Shown: positions 59,517 to 64,000 of the stretch, piece by piece | Layout of the letters: each line of letters begins with the position of its first letter | Position numbering within the stretch: the stretch's first letter is position 1 | NCBI GenBank assembly: GCA_016187385.1 | Contig: JACPJU010000001.1 | Coordinates: 463,144-527,143, forward strand | DNA: 64,000 nt | Direction of reading: 5' to 3' | Source of the DNA: Candidatus Aenigmatarchaeota archaeon | Lineage (GTDB): Archaea; Aenigmatarchaeota; Aenigmatarchaeia; CG10238-14; SCSR01 | Position numbers and translations under genes: made by a program | Notes under the pieces: model-generated | Told to the model about the DNA's origin: nothing | Database searches by the model: none | What the model saw: the letters and a program-made list of their open reading frames with translations, nothing else

Positions 59517-60212
59517 TTATTCATTGTCTTTTATTAGTTGATCTAACCTTACCGTATCCACAGAAAACTGATCTGTAAAATTTTTTAGTTTAGGCACGTC
59601 TTCTGGTTTAATCCCTTTCCTAGTGGCAGTCACCATTTCACAAACATACAAACCACTGTCATTGAAATATTGTACAACTACATTTGGCTCAATAAATCTA
59701 ATTGAAAATAGATCAAAAATATCTTTTTCGTATCTTTCACAAAATTCTTCTAACACATCTGGAAATACTGGTTTAGGCGTTTTTTCTTGAAACATGAAAA
59801 GATGCATTCTTTTTCTTTTATCGTACGATCCTACAATACTCAAACGTTGTGAATTTATTGCATCTAATTCGTATAAATCTATTCTATCCTGGTTTAAATT
59901 TCTGATATCTGAAGGGGAAGGAATATAATAACTTTCAAAATCCTGGTGAAAATGAAAATCGATAAAATCATATAACCCGTCTGCATACCCAAGACCACAA
60001 TATTCATGGGGTATTGATTCATTGTCACCGGAAATTATAAGATTACCAATTTTGTATTCATGTGGTTGTTTGATATATTCTCCTTCCATAAATTTTCTAG
60101 CCACTACAAATCCAGTTTCCAAAGATGTTTCTTCAGTTATTTTCCTTGCTTTAATCAGCCTTTCGGTGAATTCATTTGTTTGTAATATATACTCTATAAA
60201 ACTTTGCGACAT
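59517..60212 (-). CDS. JAB/MPN (JAMM)-like putative metalloprotease
   Basis: 231 residues from the ATG at 60212. DFHFHQDFESYYIPSPSDI (about 85-103) gives H-x-H and the PSPSD end of a JAMM motif, and an upstream Glu in SLETGFVVARK (32) fits the expected Glu. The spacing from HxH to D is slightly longer than usual. The C-terminal 100 residues are not recognised. JAMM enzymes cut isopeptide bonds of ubiquitin-like or SAMP conjugates; such a role here is inference. The longer frame to 60311 overlaps the ZIP gene. Confidence 0.5.
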   Translation of the reverse strand: MSQSFIEYILQTNEFTERLIKARKITEETSLETGFVVARKFMEGEYIKQPHEYKIGNLIISGDNESIPHEYCGLGYADGLYDFIDFHFHQDFESYYIPSPSDIRNLNQDRIDLYELDAINSQRLSIVGSYDKRKRMHLFMFQEKTPKPVFPDVLEEFCERYEKDIFDLFSIRFIEPNVVVQYFNDSGLYVCEMVTATRKGIKPEDVPKLKNFTDQFSVDTVRLDQLIKDNE

Positions 60213-60249
60213 GATTAAAGAAGAGTGATTAAACTTAAAAAGATTTAGT

Positions 60250-61023
60250 TCACTCGTGAAACAAAATGCCAATATACCACATAGCCAATATCCCAAGAAC
60301 CAATAGACCAACTTGCAATGCTGATTTGCTCAATGTTTTCTCCCTGTGAGTTTCAGGCAAAAGGTCAGTGCTCGCGACGTAAATGAATGCGCCAGCGGCG
60401 AACGCCAAAAGAATTGCTTCGAAATTCTCAAAGAGCGGCAAGTAAAAGAAACCTATCAATACTCCCAGCACGGCTGTGAGCTGGGCAAAAAGATTGTATA
60501 AAAACACTTTCGTTCTGCCGAATCCTGCGTGCAGCATTACTGCAAAATCCCCTATTTCTTGCGGCAGTTCGTGGAATAAAACGGCCAATGATGTGACGAA
60601 ACCTAACCTGATGTCCACCAAAAAACTGGCGGCTATAATAACGCCGTCTAGAAAGTTGTGCATGGCGTCACCAATAGTTATCAGATAACCGACAGGATGT
60701 GCCTTTTCTTCTGGATGATGCTTCTTGTGTTCTTCTATGTGTTCTAACGAATGATGATGATACCACAACAAAGTCTTCTCACCCATGTAAAAGACAAGAA
60801 TCCCGGCAAGCGAATAAATTAGAACGTTTCCCGCGGTATGCTGTTCAATTGCTTCTGGCAGCAGATCTAAAAACGCCACAGCCAACAGCGCACCTATCGC
60901 AAAACTCACCAGATATTTTGAAAGGAACTTGGCCAACTTTTCCTTATAGAGCAGGAGAACACCGCCTATCAAGGAAAGCAAACTTATACCAAGAACAACA
61001 AGCAACGCTATTAACAATACCAT
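60250..61023 (-). CDS. ZIP-family divalent metal transporter
   Basis: 257 residues, eight transmembrane segments. A His-rich loop (HHHSLEHIEEHKKHH, about 88-102), then the metal sites GDAMHNFLDGVII (TM4) and HELPQEIGDFAVML (TM5) are the classical ZIP motifs. Imports Zn2+, Fe2+ or related ions. Divergent from aIF2-alpha. Confidence 0.94.
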   Translation of the reverse strand: MVLLIALLVVLGISLLSLIGGVLLLYKEKLAKFLSKYLVSFAIGALLAVAFLDLLPEAIEQHTAGNVLIYSLAGILVFYMGEKTLLWYHHHSLEHIEEHKKHHPEEKAHPVGYLITIGDAMHNFLDGVIIAASFLVDIRLGFVTSLAVLFHELPQEIGDFAVMLHAGFGRTKVFLYNLFAQLTAVLGVLIGFFYLPLFENFEAILLAFAAGAFIYVASTDLLPETHREKTLSKSALQVGLLVLGILAMWYIGILFHE

Positions 61024-61081
61024 AAAATAAAATGGAAGGATACCCTTTTAAATGATAAGTACAAAGTTTTAACGTGAGACC

Positions 61082-61849
61082 ATGGTAGTGAAACAAGGGT
61101 TACCCAAACCGGGCAGTCTGGTACTCTGCACAATCAAAAGAATCGGCCAGTTTGCCGCATGGTGCGATTTGGACGAATACCAGAATCTGGAAGGCATGAT
61201 ACACATTTCTGAAGCCGCAGGCAAGTGGGTGCGCGACATAAAGAAATTCATCAAGCCGAACAAGCAGTACGTCGCAAAAGTCGTCAAAATCGACGAGAGC
61301 AATACAATCAACCTCAGCCTTAAAAGAGTTTCAAAGAGCGAAGAGAAGAAAAAATGGGGCGATCACAGAAAGGGACAGAGAGCTGAAGGGATGCTGAAGC
61401 TCATAGCGAGCGAAGTCGGCGAGGAATTGGATAAAGCCTACAATGAAATAGGCTTCAAGCTCCAGGAAGAATTCGGCGACTTGTATGCGGGATTTGAAGA
61501 AATAAAAAAAGACCCCAAGATTTTATCAGACTTGGATATTCCCAAAAAATGGCACGCTGTCTTATTGGATGTTGTTGAAAAAAGCTTTTTGGAAAAGGAA
61601 TTCACTTTGAAAGTTGAATTGCAGGTTCAAAGTTATGAAAGCGACGGTGTTGAAAGGATTAAGAAAGTATTGGAAGGTCTGGAAAAGGATGGCATGGATG
61701 TTGCTTACATCTCAGCCCCGAAATATCAGATTGAAGTGAAGACGAAAAATCCCAAATCCGATACAAGGAAATTCGAACAGAAGATCGAGAAAGTCACGTC
61801 AGAAGCCATCAAGCTGGGTGTGCAGATAGATTATAAATTTATTGAATAG
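61082..61849 (+). CDS. eif2a: translation initiation factor aIF2 subunit alpha
   Basis: 255 residues: an N-terminal S1 domain (PGSLVLCTIKRIGQFAAWCDLDEYQNLEGMIHISE), a helical domain with EEKKKWGDHRKGQRAEGML, and a C-terminal alpha-beta domain (APKYQIEVKTKNPKSDTRKFEQ). Binds aIF2-gamma and strengthens initiator tRNA binding. Followed by nop10 7 nt later. Confidence 0.95.
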   Translation: MVVKQGLPKPGSLVLCTIKRIGQFAAWCDLDEYQNLEGMIHISEAAGKWVRDIKKFIKPNKQYVAKVVKIDESNTINLSLKRVSKSEEKKKWGDHRKGQRAEGMLKLIASEVGEELDKAYNEIGFKLQEEFGDLYAGFEEIKKDPKILSDLDIPKKWHAVLLDVVEKSFLEKEFTLKVELQVQSYESDGVERIKKVLEGLEKDGMDVAYISAPKYQIEVKTKNPKSDTRKFEQKIEKVTSEAIKLGVQIDYKFIE

Positions 61850-61856
61850 TGTACAA

Positions 61857-62015
61857 ATGAAAATGAGAAGATGCGAGAGTTGCGAAACATACACTTTTAA
61901 GCAGTCTTGTGCAAAATGTAATAGAGAAACTATAAACCCGAACCCGCCGAAATATTCGCCTGAAGACAGGTACGGCAAGTGGAGAAGGATGTCAATGGAT
62001 GAACATGGTAACTAA
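61857..62015 (+). CDS. nop10: H/ACA RNP component Nop10
   Basis: 52 residues. Zinc-ribbon start MRRCESC...CAKC, then NPNPPKYSPEDRYGKWRR, the strongly conserved Nop10 linker and helix. Part of the H/ACA pseudouridylation RNP with Cbf5, Gar1 and L7ae. The aIF2-alpha, nop10, PAC2 order is conserved in archaea. Overlaps the PAC2 gene start by 17 nt. Confidence 0.92.
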   Translation: MKMRRCESCETYTFKQSCAKCNRETINPNPPKYSPEDRYGKWRRMSMDEHGN

Positions 62016-62799
62016 AATAATCGAGCATGAAAGGCCGAAGCTGAAGAACCCTCTTTTCATAGAAGGACTGCCGGGGATAGGACATGTCGGCAGGATTTCT
62101 GCAGGATATCTGGTCGAAGAATTGAAGGCGAAAAAATTTGCAGACTTGATATCATCCCATTTCATGCATTATGTTCTATTGCAGCAGTCATCTTCTGTTC
62201 ATGTGCTGAAAAATGAATTTTATTATCTGAGAAGAGGAGACAGGGACATTATAATTTTGATCGGAGACTCTCAAAGCATTGACCCTGAAGGCCATTATGA
62301 AATCTCGCATGAGATACTTGATTATATAAAGAAACTGGGCGTGAAGGAGATGATAACCTTGGGTGGGTTGGGTGTGGGCGAGGCAAAGGAGAATCCGAAA
62401 GTTGTAGGCGCTGTGAGCGATGATGACATGGTAGCCAAGTATAAGAAATACGGAATTGATTTCGATGCCGGAAATAAAGTCGGTACAATCATAGGAGCAT
62501 CTGGATTGTTATTGGGGCTTGGTAAGTTTTACGGCATGAAAGGAATTTGTTTATTGGGAGAGACAGCAGGCTATCCTATTCTTCCGGATCCTAAGGCCGC
62601 CGAACAAGTACTCAAGGTTCTGGTTAAGATACTCAATATAAAACTGGATACAAGCAAGCTTGGCAAGAGGGTGAAGGAAATGGAAGATTTCATCAAGAAG
62701 ATCGAAGACATGCAAAGAAAGGCGATGGGCCAGATGATGCAGCAGCAGATGCCGAAGGGGAAGGAAGGCGGCAATGAAGAGCTGAGCTACATAGGTTGA
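61999..62799 (+). CDS. PAC2-family protein, proteasome-assembling chaperone homologue
   Basis: 266 residues. The segments NPLFIEGLPGIGHVGRISAGYLVEEL, IILIGDSQSIDPEGHYEIS and MITLGGLGVGEAKENPKVVGA are the PAC2/DUF75 signature. A Met/Gln/Lys-rich coiled tail follows about 225. Archaeal relatives (PbaB) assist proteasome or other assembly; the proteasome alpha gene is in this window at 38 kb. A second in-frame ATG at 62005 is possible. Confidence 0.9.
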   Translation: MNMVTKIIEHERPKLKNPLFIEGLPGIGHVGRISAGYLVEELKAKKFADLISSHFMHYVLLQQSSSVHVLKNEFYYLRRGDRDIIILIGDSQSIDPEGHYEISHEILDYIKKLGVKEMITLGGLGVGEAKENPKVVGAVSDDDMVAKYKKYGIDFDAGNKVGTIIGASGLLLGLGKFYGMKGICLLGETAGYPILPDPKAAEQVLKVLVKILNIKLDTSKLGKRVKEMEDFIKKIEDMQRKAMGQMMQQQMPKGKEGGNEELSYIG

Positions 62800-62818
62800 A
62801 AGAAGTGATATATTAGAA

Positions 62819-63112
62819 CTAGATTCTAACTAACATTTTATACCCTTTACTTTCCATTGCTCCCGCAACTTTAACTACGTCGTCACGAGAAGATTTGTCA
62901 TTAACTGCAAGTGAATATTCGCCATGTTCATTCGGATGTACGCTGACTATCGCAAGCGGGCATATCAACAATTTCCACCATGGTTCCCTTTTGTTCAATT
63001 CCATATCTTCACTAACATAAAGCCCCAGAGCAGAAGCAACTTCCTTTAAATCATTAAGATATGCTTTCTGTTGTTGCATTACTTGAGTGTAGGTGTCTAT
63101 TATACGTACCAT
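62819..63112 (-). CDS. hypothetical protein, 97 aa
   Basis: Not recognised. The start is placed at the ATG 63112, just below an A/T-rich TTTAAAAAAAC, rather than at 63283. Begins with a helical segment (DTYTQVMQQQKAYLNDLKEVASALG), followed by a beta-alpha part (LICPLAIVSVHPNEHGEYSLAVNDKSSRDDVVKVAGAM). Convergent with the PAC2 gene, divergent from the rps2 region. Confidence 0.5.
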   Translation of the reverse strand: MVRIIDTYTQVMQQQKAYLNDLKEVASALGLYVSEDMELNKREPWWKLLICPLAIVSVHPNEHGEYSLAVNDKSSRDDVVKVAGAMESKGYKMLVRI

Positions 63113-63163
63113 GAATAAAAACTGTTTTTTTAAAGATTTAAAATTAACTTTCGAATAATATTC

Positions 63164-63499
63164 GTGCAAGTACGCAAAGCATTCCAAAATCCTGTCCTTG
63201 AAAAGGAACTTTCTAAACTTGGATTCATATACAGAAAAACAGACCGCACCCCTCAAAATAATTGCCATGAAGATAATTACCATTTTCCATCAATTGGAAG
63301 GCCGCCCTTGTCATTAGTAATAACTAGGACACCGAGTGAATTAGTGATTGTGGATTTGTATGAAAATCGCATTGGTTCCCAGAAACACATTGATGGAAAA
63401 TCCGGTCTCAACCAATTAAACGTGCCTTATTATTTACAACGCAAGCTGCAGGAACTAGGCTTTAAAACCTTAAAAACATTCTCTGACATAAGATATTTC
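63164..63499 (+). CDS. 112-codon open segment in frame with and upstream of rps2
   Basis: From a GTG at 63164 (TATA-like GATTTAAAATT about 20-28 nt upstream) the frame reads VQVRKAFQNPVLEKELSKLG and runs without a stop through 63499 straight into the S2 coding sequence. The composition looks protein-like (PPLSLVITRTPSELVIVDLYE, LNVPYYLQRKLQELGF), with no known domain. Either an N-terminal extension or domain fused to S2, or an upstream ORF that lacks its own stop. S2 may also have its own TATA-like CTTTAAAACC near 63461. Confidence 0.4.
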
Positions 63500-64000
63500 A
63501 TGCCTACAAAACTTTTGATGCCACAGGAGGAGTATCTAGCCTCTGGCATCCACATAGGGATGAAACAGAAGACGGACCAAATGAAGGATTTCATCTATAA
63601 GATAAGGGAAGACGGGTTGGCTGTTTTGAATCTTGGCAAGATCGATGAGAGAATAAAGACCGCTGCGAAGTATCTGGCACGCACTGAGAAGATAATGATT
63701 GTCACACGGAAATCAATCGCATTCAGCTCGATTAAAAAGTTCGGCGAGATAATCAATGCAAATGTTGTCGCAGGAAGATTCATGCCCGGCACTTTGACGA
63801 ATCCAGCTTACAAACATTTTTTTGAAGCTAAGGTGCTGATGGTTGTTGATCCATTGACTGACATACAGGCCTTGAAGGAAGCTGTCAAAGCCCGCGTGCC
63901 TGTTATTGCCATCTGCGATACATTCAACGAAATAAAGGATATCGACTTGATTATACCCTCGAACAACAAAGGCAGGAAGTCCGTTGCGACAATTTTCTGG
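63500..64000 (+). CDS. rps2: 30S ribosomal protein S2, 3' end cut by window
   Basis: 167 codons visible. LLMPQEEYLASGIHIGMKQKT, KDFIYKIREDGLAVLNLGKIDERI, VAGRFMPGTLTNP and the VVDPLTDIQALKEAVKARVPVIAICDT block are archaeal S2. The ATG at 63500 matches the family start, although the reading frame is open further upstream to 63164. The C-terminus lies beyond the right edge. Confidence 0.95.
   Translation, partial: MPTKLLMPQEEYLASGIHIGMKQKTDQMKDFIYKIREDGLAVLNLGKIDERIKTAAKYLARTEKIMIVTRKSIAFSSIKKFGEIINANVVAGRFMPGTLTNPAYKHFFEAKVLMVVDPLTDIQALKEAVKARVPVIAICDTFNEIKDIDLIIPSNNKGRKSVATIFW

Noticed and set aside
1-64000. CRISPR arrays, rRNA genes, insertion sequences with transposase
   Set aside because: None seen: no regularly spaced short repeats, no rRNA core sequence, and no transposase-like ORF.

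Overview
The window comes from an archaeon with a small, gene-dense genome. Protein evidence includes archaeal/eukaryotic-type information genes: aIF2 alpha and gamma, aIF6, SBDS, the exosome subunits Rrp4/Rrp41/Rrp42, three RNase P proteins, Rpb7/Spt4/Rpb12-type polymerase subunits, FEN1, prefoldin, Nop10, Pcc1, and ribosomal proteins S2, S6e, S19e, S24e, S27ae, L15e, L31e, L37ae and L39e. Many starts sit about 25 nt below A/T-rich TATA boxes. The short genes, class III signal-peptide pilins, stand-alone LAGLIDADG proteins and an alanyl-tRNA synthetase of the short type best known to me from CPR bacteria suggest a DPANN-like lineage. I cannot name the phylum from this window.

Layout. 0-22 kb: the 3' part of a citramalate-synthase gene, then ileS, alaS, leuS and pheST, with transport and membrane genes (TctA-like, SpoIIM), an isolated aroB, an aspartate kinase flanked by a direct repeat, tRNA-Arg(TCT) and a MinD ATPase. 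22-32 kb: csaA, trpS, hicBA, then the conserved archaeal series rps6e, aIF2-gamma, PIN, rpoE, spt4, rps24e, rps27ae, interrupted by two pilins and a membrane pyrophosphatase, followed by aIF6 and rpl31e. 32-35 kb: four class III signal-peptide pilins, one carrying a LamG-like lectin domain, then rpl39e. 35-39 kb: the exosome/SBDS/proteasome-alpha superoperon. 39-44 kb: a LAGLIDADG gene, RNase P genes rnp3 and rnp2, rpl15e, and 2H and Nudix proteins. 44-54 kb: FEN1, glyS, a Tat-signal metalloprotease, a patatin, sepF, prefoldin beta, pcc1, rpoP, rpl37ae, PDCD5, rps19e and rnp4, with a bimodular dCTP deaminase-like gene inserted in the opposite direction. 54-64 kb: two tRNA-Pro genes around a nuclease-like ORF, HerA, a GTPBP1-like GTPase, a second LAGLIDADG protein, a JAMM-like protein, a ZIP transporter, aIF2-alpha, nop10, a PAC2 protein and a truncated rps2.

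How the genes work together: most of the window is translation, RNA processing and decay, and proteostasis. Scattered singly among the core operons are A/T-richer genes of unknown or peripheral function (sigma-region-4-like protein, AroB, aspartate kinase, Nudix, dCTP deaminase, Tat metalloprotease, patatin, JAMM-like and several orphans). Their codon choice (AAA, TTA and AGA favoured over AAG and TTG) looks different from that of the core genes, which suggests separate acquisition.

Most striking observations: (1) the proteasome alpha gene is interrupted by about 31 nt that fold into a textbook archaeal bulge-helix-bulge splicing motif, and removing it restores the family N-terminus; (2) tRNA-Pro(TGG) has an intron-like insert just after the 5' acceptor strand and starts on the last base of a nuclease-like ORF; (3) there is a LamG-bearing pilin plus three tandem pilins with constant ends and variable centres; (4) a protein carries a bacterial sigma-70 region-4-like domain; (5) two LAGLIDADG genes share a 26-bp upstream block; (6) a near-identical 25-48 nt element, each copy ending a tiny ORF, flanks the aspartate kinase. 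No rRNA gene or CRISPR array was seen.
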